Shown here: positions 1-10,947 of the stretch, piece after piece
How the letters are laid out: every line of letters begins with the position of its first letter
Numbering within the stretch: position 1 is the stretch's first letter
Source of the DNA: Pseudogymnoascus destructans
Taxonomy: Eukaryota > Ascomycota > Leotiomycetes > Thelebolales > Thelebolaceae
Direction: 5' to 3'
NCBI RefSeq assembly: GCF_001641265.1
Contig: NW_020167542.1
Span: 434,001-498,000, forward strand
DNA length: 64,000 nt
Notes under the pieces: model-generated
What the model was told of the DNA's origin: nothing
The model's database searches: none
What the model saw: the letters and a program-made list of their open reading frames with translations, nothing else
Made by a program: the position numbers and the translations under genes

Positions 1-3000
1 CATCAGCGATATTTCTCTGCGTATGGGTGGAGCAAAGAAAGATGCTTTTAAGGACAGACATCTAGCAGAGCTTGTGCGTCTCTGTGGATCGAGCAACTTT
101 GATTTGCCTCCTGAGTATGCTCATGGGACCTTGAGCCTGCCGACTTGTTTTCGTTCTACGGCACAGTATCTTGTCCAGCATGGTATGTTGCTTTATTGCT
201 TTATTGCTTTGTTGCTTTGTTGCTTTGTGTTGCTTTGCGTTGATTATAAATGAAACCTGTTGACGCCGTTCTAGGGCCGGCCATGAAAGGAATCTTTAGA
301 ATTTCCGGGTCACACGCCACCGTGGCAGCATTATATGACCATTATGCATCGCAGGATGAAGATGGCGATGTTATAAGTGATACCGTCAGATGCCCAACTC
401 TGCCTGAGAATATCCGGTGTGACGAGCATGACGTAGCGTCCACATTCAAAAAGTTTCTTTCGGGGCTTCCAGGAGGTATCCTAGGCAAAGTGTGGCTCTT
501 TGAGGCCTTGGTTACCATTCATGACCAGATGGGCGTAGCCCCGGATGTGGTGAAGACGAGGCAAACCAAAGTCAGACCCCGTATGATTGCCAGTGCTATA
601 GCCTCCCATCCGTCGAGATTCCAGCGGGATCTGATCTGTGCTGTTTTTGGTCTGTTATCTATGATTGGAAGAGCGTCAGAGACTGCACGCCGTGAAGATT
701 CAGATGGGAGACCTCTACCTACGAATGAGTTGATGGGATATGGCCCGTTGGGAACGCTATTTGGGCCTCTCTTGGTTGGAGATCTGATCTATGAATGTAA
801 TCCTTGCCGTGGAGAAGTGACGGTTGAGATATCTCAAGGACGATCGTTGCCTAAGAAGAAGTCAAGGCATAGGAAGCCCAAAAGTGCTGAAGAAAGCCTG
901 TTAGAGACAAAGATTGCTTCGGACAAGTTAAAAGTTGCGGGTGGTGTGGCAGAAATGCTTATAACTCACTGGCGAGATGTAGTCAAGCAGATGAGGAATC
1001 TCAGAAATATTGGGTCGTCTGTATTCCAACAATATCTTCAAGAGCAAGAGCAAGAGCGTGGAAAGGGGAAGCATCCTCTCCTGAAGTCGTCAACCTCGGA
1101 GTACTTTCTTAGACGTCCTCCTGATTGGAACTCTGTAGATCGAGATCAGTCGAATGGTTTCGGGGAAAGGAACGGTTCACCTACTCCACCGTCACGTACG
1201 TCTAGCTCGTATAGCCCTACTTTCGTTTACTAACAATTCACACCTAGTCAACCAACTGAGAGTTCGTAACAACGCAAGTAATCTTCCGTTGCACAATCAA
1301 CCGCAGGACGTTCAGCAGGTCAGGAGGCAAAGGTCTAGGCCTAGGGCTCAGCCAAACCAGAAGCTATCTGGTTCAAAGTCTATGAGCATATTGACGCCGC
1401 CGAGAGAAGATAATAGCGAGCTACACTACGAGCACCTTGATTGTGGGTGCCCAGCGCCTAAAGCTACTGTCAGAGCCGTTTCTGGTGTTCCTCCTACCGA
1501 GAACGAAACAATTTCTAGTGGCGACTCATTATATCGGGATTTACTCTCGTCTCTTCAATCACCAAGTGAGAACAGCGCACCTCCGGATTTACGCGTAGCA
1601 CCAACTACTTTACTTGATCAACCATTGATTGAAAACGTCAATCTCGTCAATCCTGTCAATCTCGATTTAAGACAAACTGCTATTGTGGGAAGGCCGCAGG
1701 AAGTACAGACCCCTATCAAAACACAACAAACGCAGGGTCCAAATGAGGCGTTCGCACTAAATGATAACATCACCAACACAACAACAGTAGAACATTCACA
1801 AGACGAACCTTCTACAGAAAATAGCGAAATCATCAAAGAAACTGAAGACAACGACATGATGCAGCTGAAAAAGAAACAACCCATTGCCAAGCGTGGCACT
1901 CCTAAGGTCTCAAAGGCCACAAAGGTCTCACCAGCGAATCAACAAAGCGACGTCGAGGATGGCCTTCCACCTCGCATCAGCCGCCTTCCAGGATACTCAC
2001 CTTCTGAGCATTTAGAGAGGCGTAAACTTGATCAAATCAAACTCGCCGCAGCGCGTGATAGCAATGATACCTCAGTGCAGAGCCAAGAGAGTGATACAGA
2101 CAGCGATCTGCCGCCACCTGTGAGACGCATTCCAGGACAGTCACCTTCTGAGCATCTAGAGAGAATTCTTTCTGCTAATATCCCCGAATCAGTTGGCAAA
2201 CACAGTCCAGCTTACAAGTCCAATGGATCAGCTTTCCGATCTGGTGGCTCGTCCCGTTTCGTAGATGGCGGATCGCGTGGGTCTTTGATGATGTCTGAAG
2301 TTGAATCTGGCTCAGTGAGAGTTTCTCACGAACAAGATATGGCCTCTTTGGCTTCTCTCGCCCAGGTTCTCAACTCTGAGAGCAACGATGAATTTCAATC
2401 TCTTGATCCATCTGGGAATACCACAGAGTTTGTCACAGATTATGGGGAGATTGATTACACGCCAACCAATAGATCGACTCACAAGCACAATGAACCAGAA
2501 GGTGCTGGGTCAAAGAAGGCAAATCAGTCGGCGAAGCGTGCATCATTTGCAGCTGACTTGGAGGTTCATCCATCACGCCTTAACCATGCACCAGCAAACC
2601 TAGCGGCTTCCTCCAAGAAAAATACGGCTGGGATTCAATCATTGATCGGAAAGTTCAACACTGTGGATCAAGATGCTGTCGGATCGCTATCTCCTTCACC
2701 CACGAGATCGCCAGCCACTTTTGGTGGTAGATATAGCATCCAATTCCCAATCACGGCACCATCAACCTACGCCATGAACTCATCGCCTATTTTGTCACGC
2801 GATGCTTTGAAGTCGAGCAAGGGCTTTGGGAATGAAACCAGCCAACTGGGCTTTGATAGGGAGGTTGCTTCACCAAAGAGCCTTCCACCAACCAAGATTC
2901 CTCGTCCAATCTCGGCGTCTTTGCTCTCTATCACTCACCAGGCTGAAACCCAGCTTCCAATCAAGGCGCTGAATCCTACCAAGAAGCAGGCTGATCGCAG

Positions 3001-3937
3001 AAGTTTATATATGGATGGAGGCTATAGCAGCAGCCCAGTTCTGCCCAGCCTTGGTTCATTCAGAGATGGCGGTGCCAATGAGAATATGGGCACACCAGGA
3101 CGCTCAGGCAGAGATAAAATGCGTTCAAAGCCGGCTGGAATTACTATTTGGGACGATTCGAACACTACCCCAAAGCCGAGATCGACCTCTGTCTCCAGCC
3201 ACGAGCAGCCATCTGTTGATCCACGTTCTTCCAACAGCTTCAGCGGCCCTCAGTCATCTGCTGATCCGCGTTCATCCAACGGCTTGAACCCTGCAAACAC
3301 CAAGCCAGGCCCATCGGCTACTACCCACGCGCCAATCACCCCGGCTGTGGGAACGGGGGCGCAAGGAAAGGGCACATCAGTGCTTTTCTCTCAGATCACC
3401 AATCTCCAGAGACTGCTTGAGGCTCGCACTGAGGAAGCTGATAACTTGAAAAAGCAGCTCGCTACCAAGGGTAGCTTGAATGATCTGAGCACCCTGGCCG
3501 AACAGCTTAGAGAGGCTAAGCGTGAGACTGCTACCTGGCAGAAGCGTGCTGAGATGGCGGAGAGACACCTGGAGAGGCTGTCACAGTTTAACCCAGCCAC
3601 GATCAGTGAGGCTATGGCCGAAGAGTCGGCTTACTTTGAGGTGGATGCTACCCGAGTGGCAGGTGTGCATGAGTTCCCCATTGTGGGCAAGAGAGATTTC
3701 CGCTCACTGGACATCGCTGGTCCGGCGCAGCATGGCAACGTAGAGGGTGCCAGGAGCAGTGGAGATTCTACGAATACACAGGGAACGACGATTATGAGAA
3801 CTATCCCAGAGTTGAGAGAGTTGAGGGATTCTTCCCCCGAGGAGTCCGTTGCTAGCTACGGGGCGTTTGGGAGACAGCCAAGAAAGTTGAGGGGAACGTC
3901 TGGGGAGGACTTAATTACCTTCTCGGAGACCGATTAG
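1..3937 (+). CDS. RhoGAP-domain protein, 5' end outside the window
   Basis: Likely GTPase-activating protein for a Rho-family GTPase. The frame is open from base 2, so the true start lies upstream. I place introns at 183-274 (GTATGT donor, CTAG acceptor) and 1196-1247 (GTACGT donor, TACTAAC branch, CCTAG acceptor); both joins keep frame. The RhoGAP domain spans roughly 275-850: GIFRISGS holds the candidate catalytic arginine finger, DVASTFKKFLSGLP matches the helix before the substrate groove, and GTLFGPLLVG matches the NLGVVFGP block. The rest is a long Ser/Pro/Asn-rich, probably disordered tail with a duplicated LPP..R..PG.SPSEHLER motif (1961-2020 and 2107-2164) and one strong coiled coil near 3376-3590. 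Domain assignment is firm; which Rho protein it regulates is not visible. It ends convergently with uL4m. Confidence 0.85.
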
Positions 3938-4493
3938 ATCATCAGCATCAAAGCATACAGTTGAAGGCTCTGAAGGGAATTACATATCGACTTGAATCGG
4001 AAGTTTGGACTACTGTAAGAAATAGGATATGATGCATGTGGGAGGCGGCGAAGTTGTGGGGTGGCTTTGATTGTTTTTGTTTTTTCTTTCGTTCGATGGG
4101 CCAAGGTGGGCGGATAATAAGGAGTTTTCGGTGGAGTAATGGGTGAGGGGGGCCACGCATGTGTAGGAGTTGAGGAGGATAACTGAACTTTCGAGGGGGA
4201 GTAATGGGAGCATGGGAGCATGCAAAGTATATGAGCATAGGAGGACGAAGCGGCATAAGGGCGAGCCAAACTTGTACGGTAGTTTGATTTGAACTGGCTC
4301 TACTATAGGTTCTTAGTTCCGTAGGTGATGAATCGGATACTTTGAACTATAGCTGGATAACGTTGATGTGGTATTTTTGTGACATGAAGAGGCTCTACAT
4401 TACACTATGAGCAACGAGCATAAAGTATATCAAATTTCCAATGACTTTCTGTAAATAAAATACATATCTATACACAAATACTACACCCCCATT
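3938..4493. other. intergenic, convergent 3' ends
   Basis: Shared downstream region of the RhoGAP gene and the oppositely oriented uL4m gene. It is fairly AT-rich toward the right, with TAAATAAAATA near 4450 that could serve 3'-end formation. Short antisense reading frames here have no codon bias or recognisable motif. I see no gene. Confidence 0.5.
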
Positions 4494-5473
4494 CTAAGCA
4501 GCCGATTTGGGTTTCCTAACCAAATCACTCTGGTGATCCCTCAACAAGTTATCCAGCGCCGACTTCTCAATAATAACTCTCCCCATCTCCAACAAATCCT
4601 TCACATCAACCTCGACATCCAACAGCGCCGCTCCCTCCTCCCCCGCATGCTCAAACGCCCAGAACAAGTTCTCCCTCTCCTCTGTGGTAACAACCAAGCT
4701 CCTCCCCTCCGCAGCCCCAAACCCATTATGCGCAAACACCTTCTTCAAGTAGCTCGCACGCGCGTACTCGATATCAAACCCATCCTCGCAGATGATCAGC
4801 TGCCCACGACGGTACCGGTATGACAACGCCGTGCGCCAGGCCAGATCGTACATCTTGCGCGGCAACTCGGTCGAGAAGTCGCGCGGGCGCGGACCGAAGA
4901 CTTTGGCACCGCCTTTGAGCATGGGCGATTGTCTCGTGCCGAGACGAGCCCTGCCGGAACCTTTTTGGGGACGGATCTTGCGGTGGGAACCGTGGATCTC
5001 CCAGCGTGTTTTGGTAGAGGCTGTGCCCTGGCGGGTGGCGTCGCCTTCGAAGACGACGGCGCGGTGGAGGATGTCTTTGCGTAGGGGCAGGTGGAGGTGG
5101 TTTGCTGGGTAGGTTTCGAAGCGGAGGGGCTCCATGGTTGGGAAGTTGTAGATGGTGGTTAGGACGTCGGAGGCTGGGGTGGTTAGCTGGGGTTAGGGGG
5201 TGGGATTGGGGGGATGTACCGAATGGAGATGTTCCGGATGCAGAGGAATCAAATGTCTGCTCGGTATTGCGAGAGATTCCGGATTGGAAGGTCGTCTCCG
5301 TGGCCATTGACCGAGTTAACGCTGGTGCGAGGCATTGCTAGATCCCTTGTAAATATTTTTCCCGCCAGCAATTGCGAGGATAACGGGGGAATACATACTG
5401 TAAGAGGATCTCTGGACGTCCCCAGAGACGATCGCAGAGCTTGTAGACCCCGCGACAAAGATTTCCATGCCAT
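4494..5473 (-). CDS. YML6: mitochondrial large ribosomal subunit protein uL4m
   Basis: Ribosomal protein of the mitochondrial large subunit, bacterial L4 family; binds 23S-type rRNA and lines the exit tunnel. The core GSGRARLGTRQSPMLKGG followed by FGPRPRDFSTELP is the L4 signature. Three exons read well: 5473-5399, 5337-5220 and 5173-4494, giving 290 residues. Exon 1 starts MAWKSLSRGLQALRSS, an Arg/Ser-rich amphipathic presequence typical of mitochondrial import. Intron 1 (5338-5398) has a GTATGT donor. Intron 2 (5174-5219) is only 46 nt with CTAAC branch candidates; it is needed because a TAA interrupts the frame just upstream of ASDVLTTIYNFPTMEPLRFE. The start was chosen because it supplies the presequence and a clean donor. 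Family assignment is secure; the 46-nt intron is inferred. Confidence 0.9.
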
Positions 5474-5626
5474 TGTGGGTGTGGTTGTGCAGTCGTTGTC
5501 CAGCGGCAGTAAAGATATTTGGTTGTGACCGGGTGCCAAGATGCGGCTCCGGAAATTTATCCAGTCGCTCAAGTGAACCTCGACGAATCTCGAACCGCGG
5601 ACTGCACCTCATCCACCAACACCACA
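5474..5626. promoter_or_regulatory. 153-bp bidirectional promoter of uL4m and mL38
   Basis: The start codons of two divergently transcribed mitochondrial large-subunit ribosomal protein genes are separated by only 153 bp. All upstream control for both must lie here or inside the genes, which suggests co-regulation. No classical TATA box is seen. Confidence 0.6.
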
Positions 5627-6968
5627 ATGTCGGGCTACCAACGGGCTGTAAAGCCGCTCTCGAGGTGCCTGCAGAGCACGCAGCCTCAATTATACGCTCG
5701 TACATTCTCGAGCTCCTGCACGACCCGCAATGAGGCCGCCACGAAGTCCTTTGAGGAGGAACTCGCCCGAAAGCACCAGTGGAACCCTGAGATCGTCTCG
5801 TCTCGCAGGGGAGAGAAGGCTTTGATGAAGCATGGCATCTTGCCAATTGGATCGAGACGTCGTCGTGCGGCCATTCAGTCGTCGCCGAATATCCCGTTCG
5901 AGCAGCTGCCGTACCAGTGCTTCCAGGAGGCTCGCACAGTCCTGCAGGCCGACAGGGAGCAGAAGCTGACGGAGATTGCGACGGAGAGGGCTCGCATCGA
6001 TAGACTCGCTGCACAGGATGTATCAGCTGTCCCGGGTGGCGAACTACAGAAGAGGAATCGTCTGGAGAGCATGAGGAAGCACCTGGAGCGTCTAAAGCTC
6101 CTTGCCGACATCAACGATCCGATGATCAAGAAGCGCTTCGAGGATGGAGAGGGTACGTCTAGCATTTTACAAACCCTAATCCCGCAACCCCTAGCTAACA
6201 TATACCTCAGGCGACATGAACAAGCCGATCTACCGCCACCTCGCCCAGAAGAAATGGGAGTCCTACCAAAAACTCGTCATCGAGCAGCGTATCTCCCAAC
6301 TAAGCATCGTCCCCGACACACTCGCCCACTTCTCCCCCACCGCCGAGGTGAAGCTCGCCTTTGGCCGCCGCAACGTCCAGCCGGGCGAGTTCGTCGACAG
6401 CCGCGTCAGCGAGATCCCGCCGCGGCTGCGCGTGCAGGTCTTCGACAAGGGCGAGCGCCTCGTCAGCGTCGTGGTGGTCGACACCGATGTGCCCGTGCCA
6501 GATAACGACTGGTTCACCTCGCGCTGCCATTACGTAGCATGCAACGTGCCGATTGCGCCGACGCAGACGTCGCTCCCGCTGTCGAAGGTGGATAAGGTCT
6601 CGCAGCTTGTGCTGCCGTGGCTGCCGGCCTTTGCGCAGAAGGGGACGCCGTATCACCGATACTCTGTGTTTGTGCTTGAACAAAAGCCTGGGCAGTTGTT
6701 TGATGTGGAGGCGCTAAGGGAGGGGGTGCAGAGGGATGGGTTTAATATTCGGGGGTTTGTCGATAGGCATGGTGTTAAGCCGATTGGACTGGGCTTGTTT
6801 AGGAGCACGTGGGATGAGGGGACTAGGGGGGTGATGGAGAGGCATGATATTCCGGGTGCGGATGTGGAGTTTAAGAGGATTAGGGTTGCGGCGCTGAAGC
6901 CGAAGCAGAAGGCGAGAGGTTGGGAGGCGAGGCACGCGAGTGATAAGTATAAGTCGCTCAGGCGGTGA
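5627..6968 (+). CDS. MRPL35: mitochondrial large ribosomal subunit protein mL38 (PEBP-like)
   Basis: Mitoribosomal large-subunit protein with a phosphatidylethanolamine-binding-protein-like fold, yeast MRPL35/mL38 family. Two exons, 5627-6152 and 6211-6968, give 427 residues; the intron (6153-6210) has a GTACGT donor and TACCTCAG acceptor. The N terminus MSGYQRAVKPLSRCL... through RTFSSS looks like a cleavable mitochondrial presequence. The PEBP-like half shows the strands LRVQVFDKGERLVSVVVVD and the block NDWFTSRCHYVACNVPI. An upstream in-frame extension exists but lacks an ATG supporting a better presequence, so I start at 5627. It is paired head to head with uL4m, another protein of the same particle. 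Confidence 0.88.
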
Positions 6969-7464
6969 AAGGGGGGATAGCATCTGTAGATTTTTATTGT
7001 ATCATATGTACTATTTGAATAGAATTGTGGCAGGCCAAGAAAGTGAACATATTATGTCATGCAGTGTATATTTTGAGAGATTGAGCATCAACGTCTGCAG
7101 CTAAGCCTGGGTATAGTTTTATCTGTGCCAAATGAGGATTGGTATATATCCAATATTATGCTGCCTCCGTATCTCGCGTGTATATGTTGGGGTATATAGA
7201 TTCGCTTTTGGGTATCTCTCGTCGTTCGGTCATAATGTCGTTCATCCCCATCCTGTTTTGCTACGGAGAAGCAAACCTCCCTACTATATCTTCGTCCCCC
7301 TCTTAACTCCCCAGCGCTACGGCCTTTCCCTCATTTAGCAAGCTGGGCATTGTTTTTGCCTTGTGCGTCGTTAGCTGGGCTCTGATAGATGGGCCAGTTA
7401 ACCAACTTGCCAACGACAACCTCCCACTCATCATTCTCTAACCAGAGTTTAAACCACCACCCCC
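6969..7464. other. intergenic, convergent 3' ends
   Basis: Region between the 3' ends of mL38 and the kinase gene. It is AT-rich after the mL38 stop (ATTTTTATTGTATCATATG), consistent with a polyadenylation zone. I see no coding potential, repeat or RNA gene. Confidence 0.5.
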
Positions 7465-9456
7465 CTACACCTTCACCTTCACCCTCCCCCTCGCCCTCTC
7501 CGCCCAAGTCATCACAAGAGTCTTCTCCCTTTCCCCCCTCTCCCTCCCTACATCACTAACCGCCACTCTCTCCCTCTCCCTCTCCTTCCCCTTCACTCCA
7601 TCCTGCGCAACCGCCACATCCCCACTCTCCCCCCTCCCAACAACAGGACTCCCCTCCCCCTCCACACTCGAAACACTCGACGCCATCGACACAACCGAGA
7701 AAGTCGAATGCACACTACTCAACAGTGTACTCTCCGCCGACCCATTCCCTCTCCCCACCGTCCTCACCGGCGTTGTCGGCGTCTGCACTCTCAGCGGTAG
7801 CGGCGTCGACGGGCGTACCGGGACTGGGAGTCCGCTTTGGCGCCTTAGCGGGCCGGGGGGTGGGCGTGTTGCTTCGGGGGGAAGTATATTTGGTGGCGCC
7901 GCCGCTGCTACCGTCGCCATCGTCGTGGCTTGCTGCGCCATTGTAGTCGGCTGCGGCAGCGTCATCGTGCCAATCGTCGTAGTCATCTGCATCAGCATCG
8001 GGGGGCGAACCTTCTTCACCCCTCCCCCCCGGCGCGACGGGCCTCTCAAAGCAGCAAGATCGGCTTCAAGCGCCCTATTCCTCGCCAGTGCGATATCGAG
8101 GGCGAGTTGCTGGTGCGCGAGCTGCTTCTTGTAGAGCTCAGCGACGTGATTGCGTTCTTTGACGAGGCGAGCCTCATGGGTCTCATTTGTGGTGGTGAGG
8201 GTGGCGATGAGTGCTTTATCGGCGACGCGCTCGGATTCTAGTGTCGCGAGGCGAGTGGTAGTTGCTGTGGATGAGTGAGCGAGGTGCTGGAGTTTGTTGT
8301 CTATAAGCTTCGACACATACGCCGAGCTCTTCTTACAACACCCCCCATGATACACCTGTTCAATCCCCCCCATCCCCACCAACCTCTCCCCCACCTCCTG
8401 GACACTCGGTCTCTTCTCCGGATCATACGCCAACATCGTCTCGGTCAACCCCAACAAATGCCTCGGCAAGCACGTCAACGCCTCCTCTGCCGCCCTACCC
8501 GTCTTCACCGCCCGCGGCCGCAGCTCCTCAAGGTATGCCTCGATAGTCGCCTTCCGACTCCCCGTCTTCTCGCGCATCACCTCCCCGCACCGCGCGCGCG
8601 TCTCGCCATACACCACTGTTGCGACGTTGAGGAACACGGCGCCGAGGGAATACACATCCGCGGACGCCGGGTGATGCACGCCTCTCGCCTCCACCTCCGG
8701 GGCTGCATAGCCCAGCGAGAAGCCAACGCATGAGTCCGTCACTGAGTGCATGGAGTCCTTGAGGTCTCGCGAGATGCCGAAGTCGGCGAGGTAGACCTGT
8801 CCCGGCGCGAGGAGGATATTGCTCGGTTTCAGATCCTGGTGTCTGATGCGCTGGGCGTGGATGTACGTCAGTGCCTCCGTGACGCATCCCAGGAGCGAGA
8901 CGAGGTAGGCGTGGACCTGTTTCTCGAGCGCGTCGTCGTCCCCGCCCTGTCGAAACCCGAGCATCTCAATCCGCTTACCCGCATCCTCGACATCGGCCGA
9001 GGTGCCGAGGTGGAGGTCCTCAATGTCGTCAAGGAGGTGGTGTAGGTCGCATACTGCGACGGGGTAGGTGAGGATATACAGCACATTCGCACCCTGGGTG
9101 TATGTTCCCACCAGGGAGACAATATGGCGATGCACAAGCTTATCCATTATCTCCGCCTCCTCCCTCAGCCGCTCCAGCGTCGTATAGCGGTGTCGTCGGC
9201 GATCGATCTTCTTCCTCGCCATCGCGACCGCGCCATATGTGACCCTCTCGACAAAGGCGGCGCCGCCGGCGCCCAGGGGACCGTCAACGTGCACTTTGCT
9301 CTTCAGCTCGGTGTGCTTGATGTGTTTCTGGCCGGTGCCGGACCAGTATTTTTGTGAGGTGCTCCATTGCTCGATTTGGGCGCGGCTTTGGACGTCGGCC
9401 GCGGCGCGGGAGCGGTGCACTAGGTGCCAAGGGGAGTCTTGGTGGTCGTCCGTCAT
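7465..9456 (-). CDS. serine/threonine protein kinase with long disordered tail
   Basis: Protein kinase of about 663 residues starting MTDDHQDSPW; this is the first ATG, since the frame is open further upstream without one. Glycine-rich loop GPLGAGGAAF at residues 59-68, candidate ATP-binding lysine at 82/83 (ARKKI), catalytic loop HQDLKPSN at 206-213, DFG at 225-227 and APE at 252-254, so all key catalytic residues are present. The loop reads HQD instead of the common HRD. A charged coiled-coil stretch follows the kinase domain around residues 400-480, then a Pro/Thr/Arg-rich low-complexity tail. It is not one of the well-known fungal kinases by eye; such cytosolic kinases are often expanded and fast-evolving in Pezizomycotina. 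Substrate and pathway are unknown. Confidence 0.8.
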   Translation of the reverse strand: MTDDHQDSPWHLVHRSRAAADVQSRAQIEQWSTSQKYWSGTGQKHIKHTELKSKVHVDGPLGAGGAAFVERVTYGAVAMARKKIDRRRHRYTTLERLREEAEIMDKLVHRHIVSLVGTYTQGANVLYILTYPVAVCDLHHLLDDIEDLHLGTSADVEDAGKRIEMLGFRQGGDDDALEKQVHAYLVSLLGCVTEALTYIHAQRIRHQDLKPSNILLAPGQVYLADFGISRDLKDSMHSVTDSCVGFSLGYAAPEVEARGVHHPASADVYSLGAVFLNVATVVYGETRARCGEVMREKTGSRKATIEAYLEELRPRAVKTGRAAEEALTCLPRHLLGLTETMLAYDPEKRPSVQEVGERLVGMGGIEQVYHGGCCKKSSAYVSKLIDNKLQHLAHSSTATTTRLATLESERVADKALIATLTTTNETHEARLVKERNHVAELYKKQLAHQQLALDIALARNRALEADLAALRGPSRRGGGVKKVRPPMLMQMTTTIGTMTLPQPTTMAQQATTMATVAAAAPPNILPPEATRPPPGPLRRQSGLPVPVRPSTPLPLRVQTPTTPVRTVGRGNGSAESTLLSSVHSTFSVVSMASSVSSVEGEGSPVVGRGESGDVAVAQDGVKGKERERERVAVSDVGRERGEREKTLVMTWAERARGRVKVKV

Positions 9457-10248
9457 GGTTTTATGGGTGTGGGGGGAGGGGCGGCGGGGTTGGTGGAAGC
9501 GATGACCATGGTATGCGTATGGGATATTTGTTTTAATCAATTAATTAATCCACAGCTTCAATATTCCGCGCGGATTCTGCGCAGAGGATGAATTGAAGCA
9601 GCAGAGGAAGATATCCAAGAAGTGCTGAACGAGGCTGGAGTGGAATCGCAGTATCTGGACAATTTTGGATAATGGTGGGCATTGAGCTCAGCCGCAGATA
9701 GCTGTACAGCCTCGTTTCGGCTGGAATGGTAAGGGAGAGCGTGCGGCTCAGCACCTCGCCGCCTCACCGCTTCATCAGTTATAACCTCTCCCCTCCCCCT
9801 CCCCTTTTCTGCTCTCTCTCTTCCTCTTTCTCCCTCACTTCGCCCGAGTCTTCACCAAGAAACTGTTAGACCTCGTCTATACTGCCATGCTAATACACAC
9901 TCTCTTTCATCAGCTCTGGTCGATGCACCATGGCCCGTGAACAACGATTTGCCTCATCTTGCGGAATGAGGCACAGGAGTGGTATATGACCAACACGAGA
10001 GAGAGTGAGGAGACATCTTTTCGGATTCCCGCTGGACGTTGTTACATCGGAGTCCGAGAATATATATCCCCTCTCTCCCACGTGCATCACCCAGAGACTC
10101 GCAGCTTCCATCCAACATTGCCCGAGGAGCTGGTATATTACCAACCCACCCTCCCCCCGTCCCAGCCTTGTTTCTCACCATCAACCCTACAACCCTTTGG
10201 CAGCAGGATGAATCTCTATAAGCAAGTTTCTTTTGTATCACCGATATT
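9457..10248. other. upstream region of the kinase gene, no gene seen
   Basis: Contains the kinase promoter (TTAATTAATTAAT at about 9534-9546) and a CT-rich stretch near 9785-9850. No open frame here has convincing codon use or motif. The right edge abuts the palindrome and hAT element. Confidence 0.45.
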
Positions 10249-10489
10249 ATACCCTCCGGTTTCAAACAGGGTTAGCCAAATAATCATAATAATCATGACT
10301 ACTCCGTATTCAGATAGTCAAATATTACGTAAGCATGACTAGTCATAACTTAATCATGAATATGATTAGTTACGTGATGTTAGAATCACGTAGCCGCCTA
10401 AATAATTAGTATAGTAGAAAAGGAAACTAAATATATATTAATCTAGCTAAATACTACTTAAAGTATTAATTTAGCTATAAATTCCTCTT

Positions 10490-10720
10490 CTAGATCCGCT
10501 TCTTCCTTTATAAAATCCTAACTCTTAAACAAGCTATTACTCTAAAAACATCCTTTAAAAGCCTATTTCTAGTCTTTGAAATAATAAGGCTACCTATACT
10601 AAAAGAGCTCTCTATAGGAGACTAGTAGCAGGGATTTGTAAATAGTGTCTAGCTATAGTAGCTAGAATAGGAAATCGAGATTGATTTATTTTCTAATAGT
10701 CTAAAGCATCTATACTATAC
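10490..10720 (-). pseudogene. hAT transposase C-terminal dimerisation region, remnant
   Basis: On the minus strand, between stops, a frame reads SPIESSFSIGSLIISKTRNR (near 10560-10620) followed by LLKDVFRVIACLRV. It resembles the conserved hAT C terminus (S..SERVFS...I...RN.L....V..L..L). Stops interrupt both sides and the region is very AT-rich. It lies about 220 bp from the hAT left end, where the transposase C terminus would be expected. Confidence 0.6.
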
Positions 10721-10947
10721 TACATTATAAAAGGCCAAGACCGATTGATTGACTATCATTTGTCGAAATTCAGGATTGGCTATGTTAGGTTCTAGCCCCA
10801 CTTCCTACTTCTATAGGCTTAGCGCATAGAGTTTTCCCATAAACAATTTCTTGTCCGCTTATGCTTTGCTATGACTATTAATAATTCTCAAGGCCAGTCG
10901 TTTAAGCATGTAGGTGTTGATATATGGGCAGCTATGTTTAGTCATGG

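Noticed and set aside
5187..5219. 33-nt intron alternative in uL4m
   Set aside because: Too short for splicing and leaves the wrong frame; the 46-nt alternative fits both.
5474..6014. Antisense frame over the mL38 N terminus
   Set aside because: Overlaps a certain gene and contains no motif; only the 5399-5473 stretch, in another frame, is used as uL4m exon 1.
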